Counted from the first letter of the stretch, positions 23,580-33,117 are shown. The stretch: 64,000 nt of DNA from JAIVJG01 sp964236735 (GCA_964236735.1 CAXSFM010000002.1:333542-397541); one strand, 5' to 3'. Notes: generated by a model not told the origin, from the letters alone. A program made the numbers and translations.

Positions 23580-23714
23580 CTAACGGGTTAACGCGCCCGT
23601 GCCGCCCACACGCACCGACAGCGAGGGCGCGCCGCCGACGCGGCCTTTATCGTCCATCGTGATGATGCGGACGTAGAAGGTCTTCGTCGTCGAGGGCGGC
23701 GTCTTGTTCGGCGG
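23580..23714 (-). pseudogene. 3' remnant of the small secreted FnIII-like gene
   Basis: The minus strand encodes PNKTPPSTTKTFYVRII and on through TMDDKGRVGGAPSLSVRV to a stop at 23580. This aligns with the end of the protein at 8497-9063 (PAQAKTYYVRVITVDDQG). The homology starts near 23714 and nothing like the signal peptide or first 130 residues is found upstream. The downstream sequence and terminator are also homologous, so this is the decayed twin of the gene at 8497. Confidence 0.8.
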
Positions 23715-23921
23715 TCTGCACATGCGCTACACTGCCGGCAGTTTCCGATGCGATGAATGCGAACGACATGAGACATTTTCAACAGCCAGTCAAACTCCTC
23801 CTTACGGTGCCGCTCGACGGCCTCGCGTAACTCTACAGGTTGCGCGCACGGTCGGCGACGCGGCGACGACGCTTCCGCGAAGCAAGATCAACTTAAAAAT
23901 TTGTGTGGCCGGCGACGATGC

Positions 23922-23951
23922 TTGAGAAAGTTTCGCGCGGGCTGTTAGTGT
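23922..23951 (+). promoter_or_regulatory. Possible leuS promoter
   Basis: TTGAGA, 18 bases, TAGTGT, 31 bases before the leuS start. The -10 is a weak match. Confidence 0.4.
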
Positions 23952-23982
23952 TTCAACCGTCAATGTTTGGAAAGGTGTGAGA

Positions 23983-26526
23983 ATGATGGACGAAAAATAT
24001 TTTCCCGAAAAGATCGAAGAGAAGTGGCAGAAGCATTGGGCTGAGACGGGCGCGTTCGAGGTCGAGCCGGACGACACGCGCGAGCCTTTTTATTGTCTGG
24101 AAATGCTGCCGTACCCGTCGGGCTTTTTGCACATGGGACACGTCAGGAATTATTCAATCGGCGACGCGCTGTCTTGGTACAAGCGTCTGCGCGGCTTCAA
24201 CGTGCTGCACCCGATTGGGTGGGACAGCTTCGGCCAGCCGGCGGAACAGGCGGCGATTAAGCGCGGGATTATGCCGCTCGAATGGACGGAAGAAAACATC
24301 GCGCACATGCGCGGGCAACTCAAACGGATGGGCGTCAGCTACGACTGGCGACGCGAGATCGCCGCGCATCGCCCGGATTATTATCGCTGGGATCAATGGT
24401 TCTTCCTGAAGATGCACGAGCATGGATTGGTGTACAAAAAAATGTCGCCGGTCAACTGGTGTCCGCAGGAACAGACCGTCTTGTCGAACGAGCAGTCGTC
24501 GGGCGGCGTCTGCTGGCGTTGCGGCGCGAGCGTCGAGAAGCGCGAGATCGCGCAGTGGTTCATCCGCATCACGAAGTACGCCGAACAGTTGCTCGATGAC
24601 ATGCGCGAGATCGAGGCGGGCTGGCCGGAGCGCGTCCTGACGATGCAGCGCAACTGGATCGGCAGAAGCACGGGCGCATACGTTGATTTCCAAATCAAGG
24701 ATGTGGACGCGCGCGTCCGCGTCTTCACGACGCGCATAGACACCATCTACGGCGCGACTGCCATCGTGCTCGCGCCCGACCATCCTTTGATCCAACACGC
24801 GCCGTTGAAAGAAGACGTAGCGCGCTTTGCCGACCGCGTGCGCGCCGCCGCGCCGAAGGCTCCGGGCGAGGAGGAAGAGAAAGAGGGCATCAATACGGGT
24901 CTGTTCGCCGTCAATCCTTTTAGCGGCGAGCAGATTTCCGTGTGGGCGGCGAACTACGTGCTGATGGAGTACGGCACGGGCGCGGTGATGTCCGTCCCGG
25001 CGCACGACGAGCGCGACTTCGAGTTCGCGCAGAAATACAGCTTGCCGGTTCGTCGCGTCATCGAGCGCATCTCGCACGAGCAGGAACAAATCCCGCACGA
25101 TGAAGAACAGTTGGATCAGTCAATCGCGATGCCGCACGCCTTCACGGACTATGGCATCCTCGTCAACTCCGGCGACTGGAGCGGCAAACTCTCGGCGGAT
25201 GCGATGCGCGAGATGAGCGATTTCGCGCGCGAGAAAAATTTCGGCGAGCCTGCCGTCACGTATCGCCTGCGCGACTGGGGCATCTCGCGCCAGCGTTTCT
25301 GGGGCGCGCCGATTCCGATGATCTACTGCGCGAGTTGCGGCACAGTGCCCGTGCCGGAGAAAGATTTGCCGGTCGTGCTGCCGTCGCGCGCGGAGTTCAC
25401 GGGCGCGGGCGAGTCGCCTCTGGCGGGCGTCGCGGAGTTCGTCAACGTTAGTTGTCCGAAGTGCGCGGGCGCGGCCAAGCGCGAGACGGACACGATGGAC
25501 ACGTTCATTGATTCGTCGTGGTACTACTTTCGCTACTGCGACCCGCATAACGATGCCGCGCCGTTCGATAAGCAGAAGATCGCTTACTGGACGCCGGTTG
25601 ATCAGTACGTCGGCGGCATAGACCACGCCGTCATGCACCTGCTGTACACGCGCTTCTGGACGAAGATGATGCGCGACATCGGTCTCATCTCGTTTGGCGA
25701 GCCGGTCAAAAAATTGATGACGCAGGGCATGGTCACGAATCTCGTCGAAGGCACGAGCGAGTGGAAGCGCATGTCAAAGTCGCTCGGCAACGGCGTTGAC
25801 CCGGACGACATGATCACGGCTTACGGGGCGGATGCCGTGCGGCTGTTTGTCCTCTTCGCCGCGCCGCCGGAGAACGAGTTGCGCTGGCAGGAGACGGGCA
25901 TTGACGGCGCGGTCAGATTTTTGCGTCGCGTCTATAACACCGTCTTTCGCTGGCGTGATACTTTGCGCGACGTGACGAAGGATGCGCCAGCCGGAGAAGA
26001 ATTTTCCGCCGACGCGCGCAAGTTGCGGCACGAGACGCATCGCGCGATTGAGCGCGTGACGGACGACTTCGAGCGTCTGCACTTCAACACGAGCGTCGCC
26101 GCTCTGATGGAGTTGTCGAACGCGATTGGCGATTTCCCCTCCGCGTCGCGGGACGCGACGCGCGCCGACAGCTACGCCGTGCGCGAGGCTCTGGAGTCGC
26201 TGATCTTGATGCTCGCGCCGTTTACGCCGCACGTCGCGGAAGAGATGTGGGCGTCGCTCCGGCGCAATGACGATGAAGGGGGCGGCATCCTCAGCGCGCG
26301 TTGGCCGCAACTCATCGAAGAGTTGGCGCGCAAGGACGAGTTGGAGATTCCCGTGCAGGTCAACGGCAAGCTGCGCGGGCGACTGCTCGCGAGCGCGGAA
26401 GCGTCGGAGGAAGAGTTGCGCGCGGCAGCTCTCGCCGACGAGAAGGTGCGCGGCTGGACGGAGGGCAAGCAGATAGTCAAGGTCATCGTCGTGCCCAAAC
26501 GTCTCGTCAACATCGTCGTTAAGTAA
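23983..26526 (+). CDS. leuS: Leucyl-tRNA synthetase
   Basis: 847 aa, normal length. The class I HIGH signature is HMGH (residues 50-53, in PYPSGFLHMGHVRNY) and the KMSKS loop is KRMSKSLGN near residue 597. The CP1 editing domain (about 220-420) carries FTTRIDTIYGAT and GTGAVMSVPAHDERD. A C-terminal anticodon-binding region ends with VQVNGKLRGR and VKVIVVPKRLVNIVV, typical of bacterial LeuRS. Starts at GTG 23977, ATG 23983 or ATG 23986 are all possible; GGAAAGG favours 23983. Confidence 0.97.
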   Translation: MMDEKYFPEKIEEKWQKHWAETGAFEVEPDDTREPFYCLEMLPYPSGFLHMGHVRNYSIGDALSWYKRLRGFNVLHPIGWDSFGQPAEQAAIKRGIMPLEWTEENIAHMRGQLKRMGVSYDWRREIAAHRPDYYRWDQWFFLKMHEHGLVYKKMSPVNWCPQEQTVLSNEQSSGGVCWRCGASVEKREIAQWFIRITKYAEQLLDDMREIEAGWPERVLTMQRNWIGRSTGAYVDFQIKDVDARVRVFTTRIDTIYGATAIVLAPDHPLIQHAPLKEDVARFADRVRAAAPKAPGEEEEKEGINTGLFAVNPFSGEQISVWAANYVLMEYGTGAVMSVPAHDERDFEFAQKYSLPVRRVIERISHEQEQIPHDEEQLDQSIAMPHAFTDYGILVNSGDWSGKLSADAMREMSDFAREKNFGEPAVTYRLRDWGISRQRFWGAPIPMIYCASCGTVPVPEKDLPVVLPSRAEFTGAGESPLAGVAEFVNVSCPKCAGAAKRETDTMDTFIDSSWYYFRYCDPHNDAAPFDKQKIAYWTPVDQYVGGIDHAVMHLLYTRFWTKMMRDIGLISFGEPVKKLMTQGMVTNLVEGTSEWKRMSKSLGNGVDPDDMITAYGADAVRLFVLFAAPPENELRWQETGIDGAVRFLRRVYNTVFRWRDTLRDVTKDAPAGEEFSADARKLRHETHRAIERVTDDFERLHFNTSVAALMELSNAIGDFPSASRDATRADSYAVREALESLILMLAPFTPHVAEEMWASLRRNDDEGGGILSARWPQLIEELARKDELEIPVQVNGKLRGRLLASAEASEEELRAAALADEKVRGWTEGKQIVKVIVVPKRLVNIVVK

Positions 26527-26590
26527 AGTCGAGATGAAGAATGAAAGCGCGATTGTTGAAAGATGGTCGTGCTTATTCTTTCTTTCTTCA

Positions 26591-26761
26591 TTACTGCGGG
26601 TAGCAAATGAATGCGACCAGACATTGACCACAGAGGACACGGAGGAGCACAGAGGCATTACAGAGCAGACAATCAACCCTCTCTCTTTCCTCTGTGTCTC
26701 TCTGTGTCCTCTGTGGTGATAATTCTTTCACTCAACCCGCACTCATTCGCAAACCGCTATA
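26591..26761 (+). repeat. Intergenic palindromic repeat, family A, copy 2
   Basis: Same orientation and edges as the copy at 7988-8157, about 85-90 percent alike by eye, including ccacagaggacacggagg and the outer aaccgctata. It occupies much of the 401-base gap between leuS and the kinase; no gene is seen in that gap. Confidence 0.85.
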
Positions 26762-26828
26762 AGCCTCACAAGCAGGCTACTGCACAATGCATGTTTGTGT
26801 TGCCGTCGCGCTTCGTTTGTTGACTGCC

Positions 26829-26857
26829 TTGCCTCAACTAACTTGTGTTGTTAGAAT
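26829..26857 (+). promoter_or_regulatory. Promoter of the kinase gene
   Basis: TTGCCT, 17 bases, TAGAAT, about 70 bases before the start codon. Confidence 0.5.
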
Positions 26858-26927
26858 TTTTTCGCACGTCCGAACCGTCGCTGTCTTTATAATCGCACGA
26901 GTCGCAAGCGGTTGTTGAAACCATCAG

Positions 26928-29879
26928 ATGAAAGAGTGTCCGGCCTGTAGCCGCTGTTTCCCCGATCACGTCAATCACTGTCCGAGCGACGGTGATCTCC
27001 TGAAATCCACGATTGCGGGCGAGCCAGTGCTGGACGGTCGTTATCAACTTGAGAAGCGACTCGGACAGGGCGGGATGGGCATCGTCTTCAAGGCACGCCA
27101 CATCTTCCTTAAAACTCAACTCGCGATTAAAGTCATCCTGCCAGACCTCGTCGGCAACGACCCCTCGCTGACGACGCGCTTCCGTCAAGAGGCGATGGCC
27201 GCCGCCGCCGTCCACCATCAAAACACGATTCGCGTGACGGACTTCGGCATCGTCAACGGGACGATGCCGTTCCTCGTCATGGAATTTATCGAGGGGCCTT
27301 CGCTCCACGAAATCCTGCAACGCGAAAAACGTCTCGCGCCCGCGCGCGCTTTGGAAATCATGCTCGCCGTCTGTGCGGGCGTCAGCGCGGCGCACGAGTA
27401 CGGCATCGTCCATCGCGATCTGAAACCGCTCAACATCATCTTGCAGAGCGGGCGTCCTTTGAGCGAAGGCGTCAAGGTGCTCGACTTCGGTCTGGCGAAA
27501 ATCAAGTCGGGCGATTTGCTCGGCTCGTTCGTCGCCGCGCAGACACAAGGGATGATGGGTTCGCCCTTCTACATGGCTCCCGAACAGTGGAGCGATGAAG
27601 AGGTTGACGTGCGTGCGGACATCTACAGTCTCGGCATCATCCTCTACCAGATGCTCGCGGGCGATGTGCCGTTTCGCGGCGGCTCAGTCCCCGCGATTAT
27701 GAAGAAGCATTTGATAGACCCGCCCGCGCCTCTGTCCGAGCGCGGCGTGTCCGTGCCGCCGGCGGTCGAGGCCGCCGTCCGTCACACGCTTGAGAAGGAA
27801 GCGGAGCATCGTCCGGCTTCGGTCGCCGAGTTCATGGACGAGTTACGCGCCGCCCTCGACGCCATCAATGCCGAGGCGGCAACGGCAGAGCTGGGCGCGC
27901 GCACGATTCAGATCGGACAGGACGAGACGCTGGAAGAGCTTCGTCGTCAAGCACCAGCGAAGAGTGAGGAGTCGTCTGCGCCCACGCCGCCCGTCGGCTC
28001 TGTCACGGTCGCGAGCTTGCCTGTCGTGGAGACGGGAGGCGCGGCAATCGGGGAAGAGTCGAACGCCGCGAGCATTTCAAGCCCTGCCAACGAGCCGCAG
28101 CAGAGCGCGCCCGTCGTGGCGAGCGACACCGCCCGACAACAGGCGGGACGCACAGGCGTCGTGCAGTCGGATGACGCGAGCGAGTGGACGCGCCTCGCTG
28201 AAGGAAGCGGGCCGGTGCAGGCGGACGCGGAAGAGTCCGCGCGTCTCGCGCAAGTCGAGGAACAACGCCAGCGAGAAGAGGCTGTCGAGCGCGAGCGAAG
28301 CGAAACGGAAGCGCGAGAACGTCACGAAGCGGAAGAGAAAGCGCAACGAGAGGCGGAAGAGAGAAAGCAACGCGAGGCTGAGGCAGCGCGTTTTGCCGCC
28401 GAGCAACGGCGAGAGCGAGAGGCGAAGGAGCAAGCGCAACGAGAGGCTCTTGAGAAAGAAGAGCGAGAGGCCGCAGAGAGCGCGCAGCGCGCGCTCGAAG
28501 AGCGACAGCAGCGCGAGGCCGCCGAAAGGGAAAGAAGAGAAGCAGAGGAGACAGAGCAGCGCGCGGCGGCGGCAGAATTAGCGAGACGCGCGGAGGCGGA
28601 ACGCCAACAGGCCGTCCAAGCGCGGCTTGAAGCCGAGGAACAGGCACGTCTCCAAACGTTGGAGCGCGAGCGGCGTGAAGCGGATGAGCGTGCGCGCAAT
28701 GAAGCGGCGGAGCGTCAAAGGCGAGAGGCGGAAAATCTCGCGCGTCTTGAGGAAGAGAAACGCGCTGCCGCCATTGCCGCCGCGCAAAAAGCAGAGCTTG
28801 AGCGACAGGCCGCGCTCGAACGACAGGCCGCGCAGGATGCGTCCTCCGCTTCGCGCGTGCAGTCCGCCAGGCGCGATTCGTCAACGCCTGTTTCTCAAAC
28901 GTCGTCCGTCGCCAATGTCGCTAACGTTGCGCCGCCGTCGTCATCTTCGCGCACAGTCTTAATCGTGCTGGGCGCAGTCGTCTTGCTCGCGCTGCTGGCG
29001 GGCGTTGGCGGGTTCTTGGCTTATCGCGCGGGATTTTTTGGCAGCGCGGCGAATACGAACGTCGCGCCCAACATTAATTCCGTCGCGGGCACAAACACGA
29101 ACGCGGGCGTCAAACCGAACGTCAAGCCAACGACAACGCAGCCCGAACTGGTGACGTTGCCCGGCGGCACTTTTATGATGGGGCGCAAGGGCGTGCCCGC
29201 CTCCTCGTCTCAGTTCTCGGCAACTTATCTGGGCTGGGTGTATAGCCAGTGGCCGGCACACGCCGTCGCCGTCAAAGCATTCGCGATTGATAAGACGGAA
29301 GTGACGAACGCGGAGTATGCGGAATTCGTGAAAGCGACGGGGCACGCGCCGCCACCTGTCTGGGAGGGCGGCACTCTGAAGACCGGCGAAGAGACTCTGC
29401 CCGTCAGAAGCGTCTCGTTTGATGACGTGCAGGCGTTCGCTGCCTGGCGTTCAAGCCGGGACGGCGCGGAGTTTCGACTGCCGACCGAAGCGGAGTGGGA
29501 GTATGCCGCGCGCGGCGGGAGCAACGATGTGGCGCGAATGTTCCCGTGGGGCGAGACTTGGGAAGCGGGACGCGCCAATTTGTCCGGTGAGTCCGTGAAG
29601 CCGGTCGGGTCATTCCCTACAGGCGCGACCGCTCAGGGCGTCCAGGATATGATCGGCAACGTATGGGAGTGGACGAGTTCGCCAGCCGCCATCTACACGG
29701 GCAACAGCAGCACGACGCTCTCCGCCGACGCCCGTGAAAAAGTGGTCACGCGCGGCGGCTCGTACAAAAGCAAGCCGGACGGCGACACGCCGATTACGTC
29801 GAGCGCGCGAAATTGGACGGCGAAGGACGTGCGCGACCCGACGCTCGGCTTTCGTCTCGTGCGCGCCGGCGTGCCTTAA
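26928..29879 (+). CDS. Ser/Thr protein kinase fused to a formylglycine-generating-enzyme-like domain
   Basis: 983 aa. N-terminal zinc ribbon (CPACSRC ... HCPSDGDLL, residues 3-25). Kinase domain about 38-305: Gly loop LGQGGMGIVFKA, VAIKV-type Lys (LAIKVIL), catalytic VHRDLKPLN, LDFGLAKIKSG, and the activation-segment end YMAPEQW. A long charged coiled coil rich in Glu, Arg and Ala runs about 420-640. A membrane helix (about 677-702) leads to a C-terminal SUMF1/FGE-sulfatase fold (about 735-983) with GGTFMMG, DKTEVTNAEYAEF, RLPTEAEWEYAARGG, NVWEWTSS and GFRLVRA. The kinase should be cytoplasmic and the FGE-like domain outside the membrane. Cys residues needed for formylglycine formation are not evident, so the domain is probably structural or sensory. 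Confidence 0.93.
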   Translation: MKECPACSRCFPDHVNHCPSDGDLLKSTIAGEPVLDGRYQLEKRLGQGGMGIVFKARHIFLKTQLAIKVILPDLVGNDPSLTTRFRQEAMAAAAVHHQNTIRVTDFGIVNGTMPFLVMEFIEGPSLHEILQREKRLAPARALEIMLAVCAGVSAAHEYGIVHRDLKPLNIILQSGRPLSEGVKVLDFGLAKIKSGDLLGSFVAAQTQGMMGSPFYMAPEQWSDEEVDVRADIYSLGIILYQMLAGDVPFRGGSVPAIMKKHLIDPPAPLSERGVSVPPAVEAAVRHTLEKEAEHRPASVAEFMDELRAALDAINAEAATAELGARTIQIGQDETLEELRRQAPAKSEESSAPTPPVGSVTVASLPVVETGGAAIGEESNAASISSPANEPQQSAPVVASDTARQQAGRTGVVQSDDASEWTRLAEGSGPVQADAEESARLAQVEEQRQREEAVERERSETEARERHEAEEKAQREAEERKQREAEAARFAAEQRREREAKEQAQREALEKEEREAAESAQRALEERQQREAAERERREAEETEQRAAAAELARRAEAERQQAVQARLEAEEQARLQTLERERREADERARNEAAERQRREAENLARLEEEKRAAAIAAAQKAELERQAALERQAAQDASSASRVQSARRDSSTPVSQTSSVANVANVAPPSSSSRTVLIVLGAVVLLALLAGVGGFLAYRAGFFGSAANTNVAPNINSVAGTNTNAGVKPNVKPTTTQPELVTLPGGTFMMGRKGVPASSSQFSATYLGWVYSQWPAHAVAVKAFAIDKTEVTNAEYAEFVKATGHAPPPVWEGGTLKTGEETLPVRSVSFDDVQAFAAWRSSRDGAEFRLPTEAEWEYAARGGSNDVARMFPWGETWEAGRANLSGESVKPVGSFPTGATAQGVQDMIGNVWEWTSSPAAIYTGNSSTTLSADAREKVVTRGGSYKSKPDGDTPITSSARNWTAKDVRDPTLGFRLVRAGVP

Positions 29880-29988
29880 ACCGGAACGGCGCATCTGATG
29901 TATGTAAATTAGAATTTACGCGCGGGCACGAAGAAGTTTTGACGCTTTGATTCAAAAGCTTTTTGACAGACAAAGGAAATTCGCCGAC

Positions 29989-30666
29989 ATGATTTTCAAC
30001 AAATTGATTTCAACTCGAAAAAAGTTCTGGACTGTTCCGCGTCTGATGCTGACCGTTCTGGCCGCGACGCTCACGCTCGTCGTCGCTTCCAGTTGCACGT
30101 CCAACGACATCTCGACGGAGACGGCGAACAGCGCAAACAAGCCGAAGGTCACCATCTCTTCGTCATCGCCTTCGCGTCAGACGCCACCGCCGCCGGCCAA
30201 CGGCACGGTCGCCGCTGACATGCTTGCGCCGGATGTGATGAACGCGGAGATTACGGACACTACAGGCCAGACTTTCAAGCTCTCGGATTATCAAGACAGA
30301 GTGGTTGTGCTCGATTTGTGGGCGACGTGGTGCGGCCCCTGCAAGGCAGAGATTCCGCATCTCGTGGAATTGAACGCGGACTACGGCGCGAAGGGCGTGG
30401 AGGTGATCGGTTTGACGACCGAAGACCCGCAGAGCGACGGGCAGAAAGTTCAAGACTTTGTGAAGGCGTACAAGATTAACTATCGCGTCGGCTGGGCGGG
30501 GAGGGATGTGGCGGTCGCACTGATGCGCGGCAACTACAGCATCCCGCAGACTTTCGTCATCGCCCCGGGCGGTCGCGTGGTCGCGCATTATCTCGGTTAT
30601 GCCGAAACCGTTCCGGCGATGATTCGCGCGGCGATTGACAGAGCAAAAGAGACGAACGGCGACTGA
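29989..30666 (+). CDS. TlpA/ResA-like thioredoxin lipoprotein
   Basis: 225 aa. A hydrophobic N terminus ends in a lipobox (VVASSC, Cys 36), so it is probably an anchored lipoprotein. After a Ser/Pro/Thr linker, the thioredoxin fold has active site WCGPC (residues 114-118) in LDLWATWCGPCKAEIP and the cis-Pro region SIPQTFVI. Such proteins reduce periplasmic thiols, often for cytochrome c maturation. I chose ATG 29989 (AAGGA upstream) over TTG 29947. A terminator follows. Confidence 0.93.
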   Translation: MIFNKLISTRKKFWTVPRLMLTVLAATLTLVVASSCTSNDISTETANSANKPKVTISSSSPSRQTPPPPANGTVAADMLAPDVMNAEITDTTGQTFKLSDYQDRVVVLDLWATWCGPCKAEIPHLVELNADYGAKGVEVIGLTTEDPQSDGQKVQDFVKAYKINYRVGWAGRDVAVALMRGNYSIPQTFVIAPGGRVVAHYLGYAETVPAMIRAAIDRAKETNGD

Positions 30667-30707
30667 CAAGGCGTTGAGGCGTCTGATAGATTTATGCGAC
30701 AGACGTA

Positions 30708-30745
30708 AGAGGCGGCGCACATTCTCAAGAGTGTGCGCCGCCTCT
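30708..30745. terminator. Bidirectional terminator
   Basis: Perfect 13-bp stem AGAGGCGGCGCAC / GTGCGCCGCCTCT around a 12-base loop, between convergent genes. Confidence 0.8.
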
Positions 30746-30752
30746 CGCCGTT

Positions 30753-30974
30753 CTACTGTTTGTCGCGTTGTTCTTCGAGTTCGCGTTTGCCTTCCTCTTT
30801 CAACTCGCGTCCCTCGCGCTCTTGCTCTTCATTCCCCATTCCCTGTGCGACAGTTTCTTTGGCGCGGCCTTCGATGCTCTTCATCTCTGCATCAACGCGC
30901 TCCTGCACTTCGTCCATCGGCGCGACTTCGCCGGTCTCTTCCTGCGTGACGATTTTGTCCTTATCAATAGACAT
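30753..30974 (-). CDS. Small charged CsbD-like stress protein
   Basis: 73 aa, very rich in Glu, Lys and Gln, no hydrophobic segments. EMKSIEGRAKETVAQGMGNEEQEREG resembles the GxAKExxGxxxGdxxxexeG pattern of the CsbD family, small general-stress proteins of unknown mechanism. AGAGGA lies upstream of the ATG. Assignment is by pattern only. Confidence 0.7.
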   Translation of the reverse strand: MSIDKDKIVTQEETGEVAPMDEVQERVDAEMKSIEGRAKETVAQGMGNEEQEREGRELKEEGKRELEEQRDKQ

Positions 30975-31178
30975 CTGGCTTTATCCTCTCAACGTAAATT
31001 TTCGTGTGGTATCAACGCACGTATCGTCGCACTGTTTTCGCCGGACGGTCAAATCCGTGCCTCGCCGCTATCCTTATCTTCAATGCCATGCTCGCCAATG
31101 TGCTCGTCCGCGCGCGTGTCTCGCTCGCGCTTTGACTTGCTGGACACGGCATACAGAGCGGGGCTACTATCGTCAACG

Positions 31179-31667
31179 ATGAAAGCGACGCGCACACAAA
31201 TCAAGTCTCGGAGAAGCGAATTGTTTCGTCGCCTGAGGGCCATCGTGTGCGTTCTCTGGCTCGGTGGCGTGGGATGCCTGTTGGGTTGCAGGACGGTTGT
31301 CTTCGGCGCGCCCGCCGTTGAGTCGGACGGTCAGAGTATCAAATCGGAAAATCAAGCGGAGACTGATTCATGCCCGATGCCTCCCGCCGGCGAACATTGC
31401 TGCCATCACGCTGGAGTCGCTCGTGTTGCTACCGCTTCGGTCGAGACGCTTGCGCCGATGCCCGTTCAGATGAATTGCTGCCCGCTGGCAGGACAGACCG
31501 CCGAACATGCCGGCAAGACTCGATTCGTCAACGCGCCCGCCGCCGCCAACGCGAGTCGGATGTCGTTGTCCATGCCGCAGATGATAAAAGCTGCCAGACC
31601 TCCCGGTCGGCAGCGCGTGCCCGATAAGGGAAGCACACGCCTCCGTTGTTGTGTGTTCCTGATTTAA
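31179..31667 (+). CDS. Small secreted Cys/His-rich protein
   Basis: 162 aa. ATG 31179 begins a charged N terminus followed by a hydrophobic segment (IVCVLWLGGVGCLLGC), either a signal peptide or a lipobox-like signal (LLGC). The mature part has CPMPPAGEHCCHHAG and MNCCPLAGQ, so about eight Cys and several His, suggesting metal binding or disulphides. I do not recognise a family. The gene is followed after 80 bases by another small secreted Cys-rich protein on the same strand. In the gap, ccggtga-cggt-tcaccgg (31690-31707) can form a hairpin. Confidence 0.65.
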   Translation: MKATRTQIKSRRSELFRRLRAIVCVLWLGGVGCLLGCRTVVFGAPAVESDGQSIKSENQAETDSCPMPPAGEHCCHHAGVARVATASVETLAPMPVQMNCCPLAGQTAEHAGKTRFVNAPAAANASRMSLSMPQMIKAARPPGRQRVPDKGSTRLRCCVFLI

Positions 31668-31747
31668 GAAGTGTTGAGATAAAAGCGCACCGGTGACGGT
31701 TCACCGGCACAGTCTCGACACCTAGCATAAATCAGGAGACGACACAG

Positions 31748-32002
31748 ATGAAATCCATTAAAGTTCTCGCGCTCGGCTGTCTGCTCAGTCTGACGGGCAC
31801 AGTTTACGCCGCCAACAGCAGTGGCAGCGGCGCACCATCCAACACACAACACAAAGCCGATAGTTGCTGCGTCAGGAAGGGCGGGCAGGACGGTGCGAGT
31901 TGTTGTAGCGAAGGCGCAAGCTGTTGCAGTGAAGGCGCAAGCTGCTGCCATGCTGAACACCACAGCGCGAGCGGTAAGCGCACTAAAACGCACAAGCGCT
32001 GA
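31748..32002 (+). CDS. Small secreted Cys-rich repeat protein
   Basis: 84 aa. Signal peptide residues 1-21 (cleavage after VYA). The mature chain has CC pairs in tandem (DSCCVRKG, then three GASCC units spaced 7 residues) and ends with HAEHH and a basic tail. The repeat is also visible in DNA (gaaggcgcaag units). The dense CC/His pattern is reminiscent of metallothionein-like metal buffering, but it is secreted and no family is recognised. A good SD (AGGAGACG) precedes the ATG. It is probably linked with the preceding Cys/His-rich gene. Confidence 0.8.
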   Translation: MKSIKVLALGCLLSLTGTVYAANSSGSGAPSNTQHKADSCCVRKGGQDGASCCSEGASCCSEGASCCHAEHHSASGKRTKTHKR

Positions 32003-32026
32003 CTTGCGTATTTGAAAGACAAAGGT

Positions 32027-32067
32027 CGGGGACGCGAGGAGTTAATCCTTGCGTCCCCGAATCTTTT
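32027..32067 (+). terminator. Terminator after the Cys-rich gene
   Basis: CGGGGACGC / GCGTCCCCG (32027-32035, 32051-32059), then AATCTTTTAT. Confidence 0.8.
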
Positions 32068-32264
32068 ATACATGTCCCGAAATGCGCGTGCGAAGCTTGC
32101 CTCTCGTCAATATTCGCACGCGCGATGTGCGTCTTGAGCCGTCTGCATGGCATAATCAATCTATCCCCTTCGCATCAAACCGGAGCGACGAGCGAGCGCA
32201 TCTCTTCCTTGAATTTCTGTCGCTCGCATCCGGCACGTCTCAAAGAGTAAGGAGCAAAAAGAGC

Positions 32265-33014
32265 ATGAAATTATTCTGGCAGCGAACAATCGCGCCCGCG
32301 TTCTGTCTCGCGCTGGCGATGGTGTGTCTGACGCCGTCACCGGCTCAGGCGGTGGCGCAAAAGACGAAGACGACGAAGGTGACGAAGATCGTCCGCAAGA
32401 GGGCAGGCGATGCCGCGCGCCACTCGAACAGCGCGGCGCAGGTTCTCAATCAAGTGATGGCCGTGCCGGACAAGGCGATCCCGCGCGATTTGATTGACGG
32501 AGCGGAGGCCGTCGTCATCTGTCCCGGCGTCCTCAAGGCCGCTTTCATCGTCGGCGGTCGCAACGGCGATTGCGTCATCAGCCGCCGCCTCGTCAATCGC
32601 GGCTGGAGCGCGCCCGTTTTTTACAACATGACGGGCGGCAGTTTCGGCGCGCAGATCGGCGGCTCCTCGACCGACTACGTTTTGCTGTTGATGAACGAGG
32701 GCGCGCTCAAAGGTTTGACGGAAGATAAGTTTGAAATCGGCGGAGAAGCGGAGGCCGCCGCCGGCCCCGTCGGGCGCACGGCGGGCGCGAGCACCGACGC
32801 GAAGTTGAGCGCGGGCATCCTGACATACTCGCGCAGCAAAGGAGCTTTTCTCGGCGTCTCTTTGAAGGGCGTCGCGATTACGCCCGACAACGATCTCAAC
32901 GAAGCTTTTTACGGCAAGAAGGCTGCGGAGTTGATCGCGAGCCGCGAAGATGCGCCCGTGCCGACGATGGTGCGCGTGTTGCCTCTCGCGCTCAGTCGCT
33001 ATTCAAAACGCTAG
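32265..33014 (+). CDS. Secreted SYLF (YSC84-like) lipid-binding protein 1
   Basis: 249 aa. Signal peptide residues 1-27 (cleavage after AQA). The SYLF/Ysc84 domain fills the rest: IPRDLIDGAEAVVICPGVLKA, DYVLLLMNEGAL, LTYSRSKGAFLGVSLKG and the final YSKR. Family members bind phosphoinositides or other lipids; bacterial ones are secreted and poorly characterised. ATG 32265 has TAAGGAG upstream; the longer frame start at 32049 lacks a signal peptide. A close paralogue follows after 103 bases. Confidence 0.9.
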   Translation: MKLFWQRTIAPAFCLALAMVCLTPSPAQAVAQKTKTTKVTKIVRKRAGDAARHSNSAAQVLNQVMAVPDKAIPRDLIDGAEAVVICPGVLKAAFIVGGRNGDCVISRRLVNRGWSAPVFYNMTGGSFGAQIGGSSTDYVLLLMNEGALKGLTEDKFEIGGEAEAAAGPVGRTAGASTDAKLSAGILTYSRSKGAFLGVSLKGVAITPDNDLNEAFYGKKAAELIASREDAPVPTMVRVLPLALSRYSKR

Positions 33015-33117
33015 ACAGCCTGTGTCGGGATGAAGTTAAAAGAGACGGCGCGGATGCTCGTGCGCGAGATTGATGCGGGGGCGTCCGCGCTTCGTTAAAA
33101 AAATTGAAGGAGATCGG

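Noticed and set aside
30768..31178. N-terminal extension of the Cys/His-rich protein frame from 30768
   Set aside because: It is antisense to the CsbD-like gene and crosses its promoter; the charged, signal-like start at 31179 is better.
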